A DNA stretch of 64,000 bases from Candidatus Cardinium sp. TP (GCF_025215055.1 NZ_JANAVR010000002.1:1-64000), one strand, 5' to 3'. Shown: positions 26,848 to 36,729, counted from the first letter of the stretch. A program made the numbers and translations. The notes: generated by a model not told the origin, from the letters alone.

Positions 26848-28065
26848 TTGACTATGCCCCATCCATTACCATCTTCTGCCACGCACACATGGGCAAGTAG
26901 CCATTTACAAGTAGCTACTGAAGTGGTACATGCTGGTGTATCTCCAGAACCCCATACGGGTGCTATCCTTACACCTATTTTTCAATCATCCGTATTTGTA
27001 CAGGAGTCCATTGAAACCTATTTAGCCAAGGGCCATTCCTATTCTGGGTCAAGAAACCCTACTGTTGCAGTGCTTGAAGAAAAGATTGCTACGCTGGAAA
27101 AAGCACAAGTTGCCTATTGTTTTGGTTCAGGGATGGCAGCCATTGTTACTACCATGGCCACTTTTTTACGCCATGGGGACCATTGTATACTCTCAAACGG
27201 TTGTTATGCCACTACACAAGAAGTGGCACGTGACCTTTTTGGCCAACTTGGCGTAACTTTTTCTTTTGTAGACTTTTCCAGTCTAGTAGAAATAGAGGCA
27301 GCCATACAACCCAATACGAAAATACTTTTTTCAGAATATCCGACCAACCCAACACTTACTTTAACCGATTTAGCTGCTGTTAGTGCATTGGCCCACCAAA
27401 TAGGTGCCAAACATGTGTGCGATAGTACCCTCGCCTCACCTATGGTGATTTGTCCGCTGAACTTTGGTGCAGATATAGTGATTCAATCTACCACTAAATA
27501 CTACGATGGGCATAATATGACCATCGGTGGCGCCGTAGCATGTGCATCTGAAGAAAATGGTCCTCAAATTTTTGCTTATAGAAACAGACATGGGAGTATC
27601 ATGAGTCCTATGGTTGCCTTTTTGACTTTGCAATCCACTAAAACCATGCATTTACGCATACGAGAACAGTCTAACAATGCAACACAGATTGCTACATTTT
27701 TAACAGACCATCCTAAGATAGATAAAGTAGGGTATCCAGGATTGGCGGATTTCCCACAAAAAGCATTAGCAGATAGGCAACATAGTAATGGCCTGCATGG
27801 TGGTATGTTATACTTTATACTCAAAGGAGGCGCTGAGGCAAGTAGTAAATTTATGCAAGCGCTGTGTCGTCCATGGAGTTTTGGCGCCAATTTAGGTGGT
27901 GTAGAGAGTTTGATTTCCTATCCTCCTGTGATGTCTAATGGGGCAATGGATGCCACACAACTTCAAGCCATTGGCATAAGCGAAGGGTTTGTACGTGTAT
28001 CTTGTGGTATTGAAGATGCACAAGACCTTGTCGATGCCCTGGAAGCTACTTTGCGTGCATGTTAA
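26848..28065 (+). CDS. Cys/Met-metabolism PLP-dependent enzyme (trans-sulfuration family)
   Basis: 405 residues of the cystathionine gamma-synthase / gamma-lyase / methionine gamma-lyase fold-type I family. Landmarks: TEVVHAGVSPEPHTGAILTP, YSGSRNPTVAVLEEKIATLE, CFGSGMAAI, SEYPTNPTLTLTDL, KHVCDSTLASP and the PLP lysine in QSTTKYYDGHN. FVRVSCGIEDAQDLVDALEA lies near the C-terminus. Which reaction it performs cannot be settled from sequence alone. With no methionine-pathway neighbours here, a degradative lyase is as likely as a synthase. It stands alone, flanked by the IS remnant and R1 copy B. Confidence 0.88.
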   Translation: MTMPHPLPSSATHTWASSHLQVATEVVHAGVSPEPHTGAILTPIFQSSVFVQESIETYLAKGHSYSGSRNPTVAVLEEKIATLEKAQVAYCFGSGMAAIVTTMATFLRHGDHCILSNGCYATTQEVARDLFGQLGVTFSFVDFSSLVEIEAAIQPNTKILFSEYPTNPTLTLTDLAAVSALAHQIGAKHVCDSTLASPMVICPLNFGADIVIQSTTKYYDGHNMTIGGAVACASEENGPQIFAYRNRHGSIMSPMVAFLTLQSTKTMHLRIREQSNNATQIATFLTDHPKIDKVGYPGLADFPQKALADRQHSNGLHGGMLYFILKGGAEASSKFMQALCRPWSFGANLGGVESLISYPPVMSNGAMDATQLQAIGISEGFVRVSCGIEDAQDLVDALEATLRAC

Positions 28066-28086
28066 TGGGCTCTTTCCTATTTTAAT

Positions 28087-28348
28087 GTATCTTTTCACAT
28101 TACTGGTTAATGATGTATTTTATGCTGCTTTTTTCTTGATAAAAAAGTGGACAAAAAAATCAAGCCCTCGGCAAAAAGTCGCGGTTTAGAAAGTGTCATC
28201 TTACAGATGGAAAAACAGGAAGCGCCCCCTTCGGGGGCTTTAAAGGCAACTGTTTTCCCACATCATCTGTAAGATGCCACTTTCTAAACCGCGACTTTTT
28301 ACAGGGGCGGTTCTTTTGACGCAAAAAACCACTGCGCTGAATACATAC
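28087..28348 (+). repeat. R1 repeat, copy B, with flanking 10-bp direct repeat
   Basis: 262 bp with ends GTATCTTTTCA and TGAATACATAC, in reverse orientation to copies A and H. It contains the CTTTTTTCTTGATAAAAAAG hairpin, a cgcccccttcgggggc palindrome and paired arms TCGCGGTTTAGAAAGTG / CACTTTCTAAACCGCGA. The 10-mer TTTTAATGTA occurs at 28080-28089 and 28350-28359, a perfect flanking direct repeat that looks like a target-site duplication. It occupies most of the convergent gap to mscS; I see nothing else in 28066-28415. Confidence 0.85.
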
Positions 28349-28415
28349 GTTTTAATGTAGTAAACTAAACGCCCGAGCAGCTGACCCGATGGGTAAGCAT
28401 TTGATGGTTGCATCC

Positions 28416-29972
28416 TTAGGGATGTGGTGTTGCTATATTCGAAATATATTGTACGTTACCTAAACGTATATCAAGTTGGTGGGCCAGTTTTAAGATAAGC
28501 GGTATGACATTATTCTTACACGCATATTCTATACTACTTTCCGTGGTATCCAAATGGAAATTAAAAATAATGACCAATCCGTTCTGGTTCATTTTATCCA
28601 GGTAGATGTTTGTTCTTTCTGGTTGTACCAATGGTTGCGATTCGGCAATGGTACGTAACCCCTTTATAAACCTTGGCAACACTTCCAAAGAGATCGCATA
28701 ATTTAATGGTACTTCTAAAGAAACCATCCGCGAAGTTCTTTTCCCAAAGTTATCAATATAGGCATCCGCTAATTTTGCATTCGGGATGTAAACTAAAGAT
28801 CCCTCTTTTGTACGTAGTAAAGTAGAACGTAAACCCACTTCTTCTACTTTGCCACGAATACCTCCAGAAACAATCTCATCCCCTACACTAAAAGGCCGAT
28901 CCATCGTAATCATCAATGATCCAAATAGATTCTTAATGGTATCTTGACAAGCCAAACCCAGACCCAGTGTACTAAAAGAAAGCGCCTTCACTAAAGAGCC
29001 TGTTGCAAATCCAAGGTTGTCAATCGTTTGTACCAAACCCACAATCCCTACGATAATTTTAGCCATTATGCTAAAAAGAGGCAATATATGGATCATAAAC
29101 TTATTGTGTTTCTTAGAAATTTTGATTCTATATTGCATTAAATTAACACATTCATACGCCAAACACATCCATAAAAAGGAAGTGGTGGCCTCTATGACCC
29201 GATTGATAAAAGAGGCTAAAGATTCAGACTGAAACATCGTTAAACCACTTTTTAAGAAGTAGATGCTAATGACCAGCATAAGTAACCGCTCTATAGCAAA
29301 TGATTTTTTACTACCTATAAACTTATATACCATCAGCTTCAAAAAGCAGGGCATAATTTTATAGGTCAGCCAAATAATAATGGCAAAACCGATCAACATG
29401 ATATATTGCCAAATGGCAAGGTTTAATATCTGTTTTTTACAAAATGCTTCGGGTAAAAAGTGATATAAAAGCGTGTGTAAACGATCCGCTACTTCATATT
29501 CCCTTATAAAATCTAGTGTTTCTTTACTGTAACGCCATTGTTCACCCTCTTTTATTAAGTAAACTTTTGGTAGCTTTTTAGATAAAATAAATCTATTTTC
29601 ATTTATCGTTGGATCCATATAGTTCGGATCTTTCGGTATGGTTTCAATATTGATACCCTTAAGTGTTAGTAACCTTTTTAACTTAATGGCCATTTCTTTG
29701 CTTTTTTGGTTAAAGGTTTCGCCATGTAGAAATACAATCCCTACATGTGCAGCAGCTTTATTACCCGGATTTAAAAGCATAAAATGGGTATATACGGTAT
29801 CATATGGGGAGCTTAGATTTACTTTAGGGTCATTTACCTGCCTATTATTGGCTTGTAATATAACCGGCGCGAACATGTAGCCAAATGCCAAGCAAGCAAG
29901 GTATGGCACCTGCTTAATCCGTACAAAATAGGTGGCCATCTTATTTATACAAAATCGATAGAGGCTATGCAT
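28416..29972 (-). CDS. MscS-family mechanosensitive channel
   Basis: 518 residues. A signal/TM segment at the N-terminus and a periplasmic region (about 35-160) are followed by several membrane helices from about residue 165 onward. The MscS core is the pore-lining segment VKALSFSTLGLGLACQDTIK, then NLFGSLMITMDRPFSVGDEI, GIRGKVEEVGLRSTLLRT and EGSLVYIPNAKLADAYIDNF. The C-terminal domain completes the usual alpha/beta vestibule. The protein releases solutes on hypo-osmotic stress. The extended N-terminus puts it among the larger YbdG/MscM-like members. Confidence 0.9.
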   Translation of the reverse strand: MHSLYRFCINKMATYFVRIKQVPYLACLAFGYMFAPVILQANNRQVNDPKVNLSSPYDTVYTHFMLLNPGNKAAAHVGIVFLHGETFNQKSKEMAIKLKRLLTLKGINIETIPKDPNYMDPTINENRFILSKKLPKVYLIKEGEQWRYSKETLDFIREYEVADRLHTLLYHFLPEAFCKKQILNLAIWQYIMLIGFAIIIWLTYKIMPCFLKLMVYKFIGSKKSFAIERLLMLVISIYFLKSGLTMFQSESLASFINRVIEATTSFLWMCLAYECVNLMQYRIKISKKHNKFMIHILPLFSIMAKIIVGIVGLVQTIDNLGFATGSLVKALSFSTLGLGLACQDTIKNLFGSLMITMDRPFSVGDEIVSGGIRGKVEEVGLRSTLLRTKEGSLVYIPNAKLADAYIDNFGKRTSRMVSLEVPLNYAISLEVLPRFIKGLRTIAESQPLVQPERTNIYLDKMNQNGLVIIFNFHLDTTESSIEYACKNNVIPLILKLAHQLDIRLGNVQYISNIATPHP

Positions 29973-30183
29973 ACGTATACATATTTAATGTTGATCAGAT
30001 ATAGATTATTTGCCCGCTAAATTAAGCTATATCTTGCGTTTCTCACAGAAAATGGATATATAAAATTTTGTAAATCACGATTATGGAAAGCAAACTTGTA
30101 TACTTTTTGCGGGTTGGTATGTGCGAATGGTCCTCCTAGGGAACCCTTTGTGAGGCTATTCAGGTTGCGCCTAATGGAATTAC

Positions 30184-33042
30184 TTGAGTGATATGATAGA
30201 TAAAATGGATCGAGAACAGGCTAACCACTCCTTGCAAGATCGTTATGGCTTTGATTATGTGGAAGTATTAGGGGCAAGGACCCATAATTTAAAAAATATT
30301 GATGTGGTTTTTCCACGCAATCAATTGGTTATCATTACAGGTGTCAGTGGCAGTGGGAAATCCTCTTTGGCTTTTGATACCATCAATGCAGAGGGGCAAA
30401 GGCGATATAGAGAAAGTTTTAGTGCCTATGCACGCGGCTTTTTAGGTAGTTTAACCAGACCGGAAGTAGATAAAATCAATGGATTAAGTCCAGTTATTGC
30501 CATTGAGCAGAAAACAACCAATCGCAATGTACGCTCTACGGTGGGGACGACTACAGAAATCTATGATTTTATGCGGTTGCTTTTTGCACGCGTAGCAGAT
30601 GCCTATGCCTACACTACAGGTAATAGAATGGTCACACAGGATGAGGAACAGATCCTTTCCCATCTATTACGTGCTTTCTCTAAGCAAAGAGTTACACTCA
30701 TGGCACCTGTTATTAGAGGTAGAAAAGGCCATCATGAAGCACTACTCAAACGTATTATGAAACTCGGTTTCAATAAGGTTAGAGTGAATGGTACCCTTAT
30801 AGAATTGACCGATAGCTTAAAGCTAGCCCGCCATAAAAAACATGATGTTGCCTTGATTATAGATCATGTTTTAATAGACTTAAAAGCCTTGGATCGTATT
30901 AAAAACGCACTACAATTGGCGCTAAAGTATGGCAAAGGGACCCTATTAGTAGTAGATCCTGCGCAAAAAGAACACTATTTTTCCACTCACTTAATGGATG
31001 AAGAGACAGGGCTTGCCTATGATGCACCAGAACCAAGCCTTTTTTCTTTTAATACGCCTTATGGCGCCTGTCCAATCTGCGACGGATTAGGTGAAATTAC
31101 CCATGTAGACATAGATACGATTATTCCAGATAAAAGCATAAGCATTAAAAATGGTGCCATTTTACCATTAGGGTCCTATAAGACATCATTATTATTTAAA
31201 AAAATAGAAGCCTTATTAAGGTTTTTCCAATGTAAACTAACCGATCCAGTTGAAATATTACCTCCAGCTGTATTGAACTTGTTGTTATTTGGCAATGTTA
31301 TACCTTATCGTTCTACGCTTATTGCCGATTGCGCCGAGCCTTTTGAGGGCATTATCGCTGTGCTCATCAAACAACAAGAACGAGAAATGGCTGCACGAAA
31401 TGGTAGTCTAGAAGAGGGGTTTGTTTACACAACTATATGTCCAGATTGCCAAGGTACTAGATTAAACCCAATAGCTAGGTCTTTTAAGATTCAGGACAAA
31501 AGTATTACGGATTTAGTCGAAATGGACTTAGATGCACTCAAACAATGGTTTGCTACCTTATCCACTTTATTAACAGAAAAACAGCAAATCATTGCCCATG
31601 AGATTATACAAGAAATTACCAAAAGACTACAATTTTTAATTGATGTTGGCTTGCATTACTTACATCTTAATAGAAGTATAAGTACCTTATCCGGCGGGGA
31701 AGCACAACGTATTAGGCTGGCTACACAAATAGGTACCCAGCTACTGGGTGTGCTCTACATTCTTGATGAACCAAGTATTGGCTTACATCAACGCGACAAT
31801 AGCCGTTTGATTGGTGCCTTAAAAGCACTTAGAGATATCGGTAATACAGTGCTGGTCGTAGAGCATGATAAAGAAATCATGTTGGCAGCAGACTATCTGA
31901 TTGAAATAGGCCCTCAAGCTGGCCTTTATGGGGGAGAAGTAGTTGCAGCAGGTCCCTTAAACGCGTTTTTGGCACAACCCAGTGCTACAGCTGTATTTTT
32001 AACCGATAAAACCCATGAACGGTTCAATCGCAAACCAGGAAATGGTAAAACCCTAACCATTAGCGGGTGTAGGGGCAATAATTTAAAAAATGTAACCTTA
32101 ACCCTTCCATTGGGTCTAATGATTTGTGTAACAGGGGTATCAGGCAGTGGCAAGTCTTCACTGATTCGTAAAACCCTCTTGCCTATTCTTAAAAAACACC
32201 TTTATAACAGCCGTGTCATTTCCTTGCCCTATACAGAAGCACTTGGCTTAGCGCACATCAACAAGGTGATAGAGGTCAGTCAATCGCCTATAGGCAGAAC
32301 CCCTCGCTCTAACCCTAGTACCTATACCGGTATGTTTACAGATATACGTAGCTTTTTTGCGATTTTGCCAGAGGCTAAGATTAGAGGCTATAAGCCAGGT
32401 CGATTCTCTTTTAATCTAAAAGAAGGCCGGTGTAATACTTGTGAGGGCGCTGGTATTCAACGCATCGAAATGGGTTTTCTGCCAGAGGTATATGTAACGT
32501 GTGATAGCTGTAAAGGCAAACGATATAGCCGTGAAACATTAGAGATACAATATAAAGGCAAATCTATTGCGGATATCTTAGATATGACTGTATCCAATGC
32601 GATTCCTTTTTTTGAAAGCCATCCATCTATATTGGTTAAACTCCGTACCTTAGAACAAGTAGGTCTAGGATACATTACCCTGGGGCAACATGCCACTACC
32701 TTATCAGGTGGAGAAGCACAACGGGTCAAGTTGGCGACAGAATTAGCCAAAAAGAGTACGGGGGATACCCTGTATATCTTAGATGAACCCAGTACCGGCC
32801 TACATTTTCAAGATATTCTAGCGCTATTATCTGTATTGAAAAAGTTAGTAGACCAAGGCAACACGGTGCTGATTATAGAGCACAATATGGATATGATCAA
32901 GGTAGCAGACTATCTGATTGATATTGGTCCAGATGGTGGGCGAGAGGGGGGGTATCTAATTGCACAAGGTACTCCAGAAGCCGTCGCTAAAGTACCAGAG
33001 AGCTATACGGGTCATTGCTTACAAAAAGAATTATATTTGTAA
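30184..33042 (+). CDS. uvrA: UvrA, nucleotide excision repair ATPase
   Basis: Damage-recognition subunit of the UvrABC system. 952 residues with two ABC-type halves: Walker A GVSGSGKSSL in both, LSGGEAQRIRLATQIG and LSGGEAQRVKLATELA signatures, and LDEPSIGLHQRD and LDEPSTGLHFQD Walker B/D-loop motifs. Zinc-binding pairs are kept (CPICDGLG with CPDCQGTR; CNTCEGAG with CDSCKGKR). The frame opens with TTG 30184; ATG 30193 is an alternative start. No uvrB or uvrC in the window. Confidence 0.96.
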   Translation: MSDMIDKMDREQANHSLQDRYGFDYVEVLGARTHNLKNIDVVFPRNQLVIITGVSGSGKSSLAFDTINAEGQRRYRESFSAYARGFLGSLTRPEVDKINGLSPVIAIEQKTTNRNVRSTVGTTTEIYDFMRLLFARVADAYAYTTGNRMVTQDEEQILSHLLRAFSKQRVTLMAPVIRGRKGHHEALLKRIMKLGFNKVRVNGTLIELTDSLKLARHKKHDVALIIDHVLIDLKALDRIKNALQLALKYGKGTLLVVDPAQKEHYFSTHLMDEETGLAYDAPEPSLFSFNTPYGACPICDGLGEITHVDIDTIIPDKSISIKNGAILPLGSYKTSLLFKKIEALLRFFQCKLTDPVEILPPAVLNLLLFGNVIPYRSTLIADCAEPFEGIIAVLIKQQEREMAARNGSLEEGFVYTTICPDCQGTRLNPIARSFKIQDKSITDLVEMDLDALKQWFATLSTLLTEKQQIIAHEIIQEITKRLQFLIDVGLHYLHLNRSISTLSGGEAQRIRLATQIGTQLLGVLYILDEPSIGLHQRDNSRLIGALKALRDIGNTVLVVEHDKEIMLAADYLIEIGPQAGLYGGEVVAAGPLNAFLAQPSATAVFLTDKTHERFNRKPGNGKTLTISGCRGNNLKNVTLTLPLGLMICVTGVSGSGKSSLIRKTLLPILKKHLYNSRVISLPYTEALGLAHINKVIEVSQSPIGRTPRSNPSTYTGMFTDIRSFFAILPEAKIRGYKPGRFSFNLKEGRCNTCEGAGIQRIEMGFLPEVYVTCDSCKGKRYSRETLEIQYKGKSIADILDMTVSNAIPFFESHPSILVKLRTLEQVGLGYITLGQHATTLSGGEAQRVKLATELAKKSTGDTLYILDEPSTGLHFQDILALLSVLKKLVDQGNTVLIIEHNMDMIKVADYLIDIGPDGGREGGYLIAQGTPEAVAKVPESYTGHCLQKELYL

Positions 33043-33212
33043 AATATCGACACCAAGGGCCTGATCTACTTTTTTGCTCACCTCTGTGCTGAATGACAGG
33101 CTATGATTCTGTCGTGCTATCTGTCTACTTTTTTGTAGCAAGTGCGCGCTATGGGTGGCTCATGTAAAGCTATTTTCAGCATAGTGTTCTTTTGTTATTA
33201 AATACAGTTGCA

Positions 33213-34804
33213 ATGCGTTATTTATTTCAGGCTATTTGTTTCTATTTTCAAGTTCTTTTCAAGAAAATTTATCTATACCTTACCCTTCTTATCCTTGGCA
33301 CTTTGGGCATAATACCGCTCCAGGCAACATCAAAAAGTAAAGGCAATTTACCTACTATAGCGCATCACCAAGAGACGGTACCTAAGCAAACAAAGCGTAA
33401 GCCAAAGTGCATGGTTAAGCCTGGTAAAAGGAAAAGCAGTCAACAGGATGGTTTTGTAAAGGAGCAAATGAATGAATTGTTTCGGTCTACTATTCAACTC
33501 TTCGCATCAACTGGCTTAATTTTTGGTTTGGATCAATTATCCAACAAGCCTTTTGACTTACCTACTTTAGTGGCGCCACTTATAGGCAATCTCGCTACCG
33601 ATCCACTTAAAGCTATAGGACTTCTTGTGCCATGTTATTTTTTCCATTTTTATCCAAACCTAGACTCAATCAAGCAATAGACTTAAAAAGGCAGTATGCA
33701 GCAAGGAAACACACGTTTTCGGCAACTATGCAAAGTTTTATAGAGCAGATCTTAAATTGGCATATCTGGGCTATACAACGATTTGACCATTGTGACGATA
33801 AATATGTAGAAGTAATCCAAGAGGTATTGCAATTTCCTATAGGACCTAAGCAAATTGTTCCTGATACAATAATTATAAACCAATTTATGCGCAACTATCC
33901 AGAAGCGGTTCGTCTGGCTATTGGTGAATTTGTTGCCACTATAGTTGAGGATGCCAAAAGCAGTCTATTAACTAAAAAAGCAACCCCGATTATGTTTGTA
34001 GGGCCACCTGGAACTGGAAAAACCTATTTGGCCAAGCAATTGGCCGGCTTGTTGCAGCTACCTGTGCAAGGTATGGATATATCTAGGTATAAGAGCGTAC
34101 ATGGCACTCGATTTTATTCCTCTAGTCCTGAAAAAGGAGTCATAGCAGAAGCACTGATAGGAGCGCCTAGTCAAGCACAGAACTGGTCCAATAAAATACT
34201 TGTATTAGATGAAATAGATAAAGCCCTAGCCATGGATAACAATGGACAATTTGTAGCCAGCAATGGATCAGACATATATAATCTGTTGCATACCATTTTA
34301 GAAGCACAAGAAGTAGCAGTGCCGTTGTCTCGTTAAACTATGCATGCCCTGATATCTCTCAGCTAAAAATTGTTTTAATTGCCAATAAAACCTTTACAGA
34401 AACCTTGACAGCAGATAAGGCAGCAGCCTTAGAAAGCCGTATAAAAATCATTCGTTTTGATGAAGGTTTCACCCCTGAAAGGAAGTGCGCGATTGCAACG
34501 ACTTATGTGGATGAGCTACTGACTAAAAAAGGTATAGATCGATCGGCTATTCCATCAAAATGTAATAGATGCCATTGTAGCAGAAGATACCCGTATAGGT
34601 TTGAAAGGGGTACGTGTTTTGCTTAGTGTGATTGATCAATACATAGACCTATTAAAACATCAAAAGTTGATTCATGAAATTTCAGGTATACAAACGACTA
34701 CTTTTGATGTAAAACAAGCCTATGCACCTTATCGTCTTCAAGCAGGCCCATGCGCTAACTTAAATGATACAAAACTGCCTGCTAAAAAAAGCGTAAGCAA
34801 ATAG
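33213..34804 (+). pseudogene. AAA+ ATPase with N-terminal signal/anchor, broken by three frameshifts
   Basis: Four consecutive frames form one protein. Frame 1 (to about 33680) has a hydrophobic N-terminus YLYLTLLILGTLGIIPLQA and a basic linker. Frame 2 (to 34336) has Walker A VGPPGTGKTYLAKQLA and Walker B KILVLDEIDKA. Frame 3 (about 34320-34550) has the sensor-like ISQLKIVLIANKTF and ESRIKIIRFDEGFTPERK. Frame 4 (about 34550-34804) has NVIDAIVAEDTRIGLKGVRVLL, like the Lon/AAA lid. Junctions near 33675, 34325 and 34550 restore a continuous AAA+ reading, about 530 residues in total. Sequencing error is possible, but three shifts suggest real decay. The domain resembles the Lon AAA module; no protease domain follows. 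Confidence 0.75.
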
Positions 34805-34819
34805 CGATGACCGGTCTCA

Positions 34820-34882
34820 CAATGCCGTTAAATTAATGAATTTTTATTGATTTTCAAATAAAAGTGTATATTCTCGCCATTG
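34820..34882 (+). repeat. R2 module, copy 1
   Basis: 63 bp beginning CAATGCCG and ending CGCCATTG, with a central TTTTTATTGATT segment shared with copies at 42510-42575 and 59338-59403. It joins directly to GTTAATAATG of the R1 element. Confidence 0.8.
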
Positions 34883-35255
34883 GTTAATAATGCATTTTAT
34901 CCCACTTTTTTCTTGATAAAGAAGTGGACAAAAAATCAAACCCTCGGTAAAAAGTCGCTGAAAGTGTCATCTTACAGATGGAAAAACAGGAAGCGCCCCC
35001 AAAGGGGGCTTCAAAGGAAACTGTTTTTCCACATCATCTGTAAAATGCCACTTTCTAAACCGCGACTTTTTACAGGGGCGTTGTTCTTTTTACATAAAAA
35101 CCAGTAAATTGAATAGATATGTTTGCTGCTATTTCGTCAAGTTAAGGCGCATATGTCCGCCGATAAAAAAGTTGGCGGACATGAGCAGCGGCGTATACAC
35201 ATTAGCCATTTCTATCTCTGTATTAGAATAGATATTTCTTAAGTTGACGCCATTG
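34820..35255 (+). repeat. R1/R2/R3 composite repeat, copy C, flanked by a 12-bp direct repeat
   Basis: A mosaic of repeat modules. The R2 module spans 34820-34882. An R1 core of about 34884-35115 follows in the same orientation as copy B (hairpin, gcgcccccaaagggggc, paired arms). A third module, R3, spans about 35137-35255 with ATGTCCGCC-gataaaaaagtt-GGCGGACAT and a CTTAAGTTGACGCCATTG end. TGACCGGTCTCA occurs at 34808-34819 and 35254-35265, directly flanking the block. It lies 15 bp after the AAA+ pseudogene. No coding function; the ORFs seen in it are repeat artefacts. Confidence 0.8.
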
Positions 35256-35433
35256 ACCGGTCTCATACAGGCTAGACCATTGTAGCCATTCTTATCCATT
35301 TGGTTCATTTGTTTGCTATGGTTTTAAGGCGTAAATTTATTGCCGATTTTATATTCGTTTACACTGCCCTAGTCAAGATTTAGACCTATTAAGCCATAGG
35401 CTAGGCGTGCAGCGATTTCATTGTATGTTCTAC

Positions 35434-35967
35434 ATGTTGGTCTCTTTATCGGTTTTTTTTGTCCTATTGAAATACCTCCGAAAAGTTTGCATGCTCTTTG
35501 GGTTATTGGGGGTGTTATCCTGTAAAGACTTTAAAAGTTGGGAAAGTAAATATGGAAAGCAAGTAAAAATTGCATTTTTGCCAGCAAAGGATAAAAAAGT
35601 CCCAGGGACATTAGCAGACTTGCAGAGCGAGCGACTTTCGGCATTACGTTTTTGGCAGTTGCCGCTCCTTACAGAGCATGATGCACCCTTTTTGCTAAAA
35701 GATGGTTTATCTATACCGCTTGACCCCAATGCCGATGCAGTCAGTTTTGAGCTAATAGATGAAAATGCGCGCTACTATCTCCAAGTCACCATTTGCTATG
35801 AACGTATGGTTTCCCTGATTTCTACTGAAGCTGGAGGGCTTCAAGTACAATATACTATTCAGGGGGTGCAATGTAATAAAAAAGATTTCTTCAAGAAAAT
35901 TACTATAGACGGTCCAGTACCATTGAAAGCAGAGAAAGAGAAACCCAATGTTACGTTATATTATTAA
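35434..35967 (+). CDS. DUF6452-like lipoprotein
   Basis: The ORF is open from a GTG at 35407; ATG 35434 or 35491 would give a lipoprotein signal ending MLFGLLGVLSC. The mature part is beta-rich (LSIPLDPNADAVSFELID, ARYYLQVTICYERMVSLIS, LQVQYTIQGVQCNKKDFFKKITI). This resembles the Bacteroidetes DUF6452 family, whose genes pair with DUF6048 barrels, an arrangement reproduced here by the next gene with a 20-bp overlap. Function is unknown. Family assignment is from memory and synteny. Confidence 0.55.
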   Translation: MLVSLSVFFVLLKYLRKVCMLFGLLGVLSCKDFKSWESKYGKQVKIAFLPAKDKKVPGTLADLQSERLSALRFWQLPLLTEHDAPFLLKDGLSIPLDPNADAVSFELIDENARYYLQVTICYERMVSLISTEAGGLQVQYTIQGVQCNKKDFFKKITIDGPVPLKAEKEKPNVTLYY

Positions 35968-36703
35968 GTCAATAGGTTATATGGTGTTGTCTGTTGTGCT
36001 CCCTCAGTGTGTAATGGCCAATGTCCAACTATCCAACCATAGGATTTGGCCTACTACTTGGTATCTTGGCATAGATGTAGCCAAAACTTGCGTGGGTTGG
36101 TACAAAAAAACAGGCCCTGCCTATGAAATACATAGTTCTATTGATTTTCATCCAATCTTATTAGATGTAGACTATGGGTTGGGCCAAATTCAGCGGGATG
36201 GCAGGCCACGTAATGGTTCCTTTGCATCTGTATGTGGTCAATATTTTAGGGTAGGTTTAGGGTATAATTTTTTAACACCTACTGCCCATCACAATCAATT
36301 TTTTATAGGATTACGTTATGCTAGAAGTTTTTTTGATTTTCAGCTAAAAAGTAATAAGTTTCAGTGCAACCACCCACCCAATAAAGCTTGTCCGCCTCAA
36401 GTATGTATGGCACCTGTTGCTTTGCGGCATAGCAAAGGTGCTCCAATAGTGCACTGGTGGGAGGTAGTCGCAGGCGGAAAGGTATGCCTGATGCGTGCCC
36501 TATCTATCGGTTGTACAATGCGCTATAAGTTCAACAAAAAAATAGAAAATAAGCTATTTGCTTTGCCATTTGATATTCCAGGTTTTGGTTTAGCAGCATT
36601 TGACCATGCTTTTGGCTATAGTTTGTATGTTTTGCTGCGTATTCCACTGCAGCAGAACAAGCATACTTCTTGTGGAAATATTGCGCAAAAAAGCGTAACT
36701 TAA
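35948..36703 (+). CDS. DUF6048-like outer-membrane beta-barrel protein
   Basis: 251 residues. The signal peptide SIGYMVLSVVLPQCVMA is followed by alternating amphipathic strands: TWYLGIDVAKTCVGW, FHPILLDVDYGLGQIQ, YFRVGLGYNFLTPT, FFIGLRYARSFFDFQL, HWWEVVAGGKVCLMRALSIG and FGYSLYVLLRIPL. The 'GLRYG..F' and 'HWxExvaGxKvxl' patterns match what I remember of DUF6048. It overlaps the preceding lipoprotein gene, so the two products probably act together in the outer membrane. It is followed by two lspA genes. Confidence 0.6.
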   Translation: MLRYIIKSIGYMVLSVVLPQCVMANVQLSNHRIWPTTWYLGIDVAKTCVGWYKKTGPAYEIHSSIDFHPILLDVDYGLGQIQRDGRPRNGSFASVCGQYFRVGLGYNFLTPTAHHNQFFIGLRYARSFFDFQLKSNKFQCNHPPNKACPPQVCMAPVALRHSKGAPIVHWWEVVAGGKVCLMRALSIGCTMRYKFNKKIENKLFALPFDIPGFGLAAFDHAFGYSLYVLLRIPLQQNKHTSCGNIAQKSVT

Positions 36704-36729
36704 GTCTATTTTAATCTTGTAAAGCATAT

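Noticed and set aside
27576-27890. 104-codon minus-strand ORF opposite the PLP enzyme
   Set aside because: Shadow of a strongly conserved sense gene.
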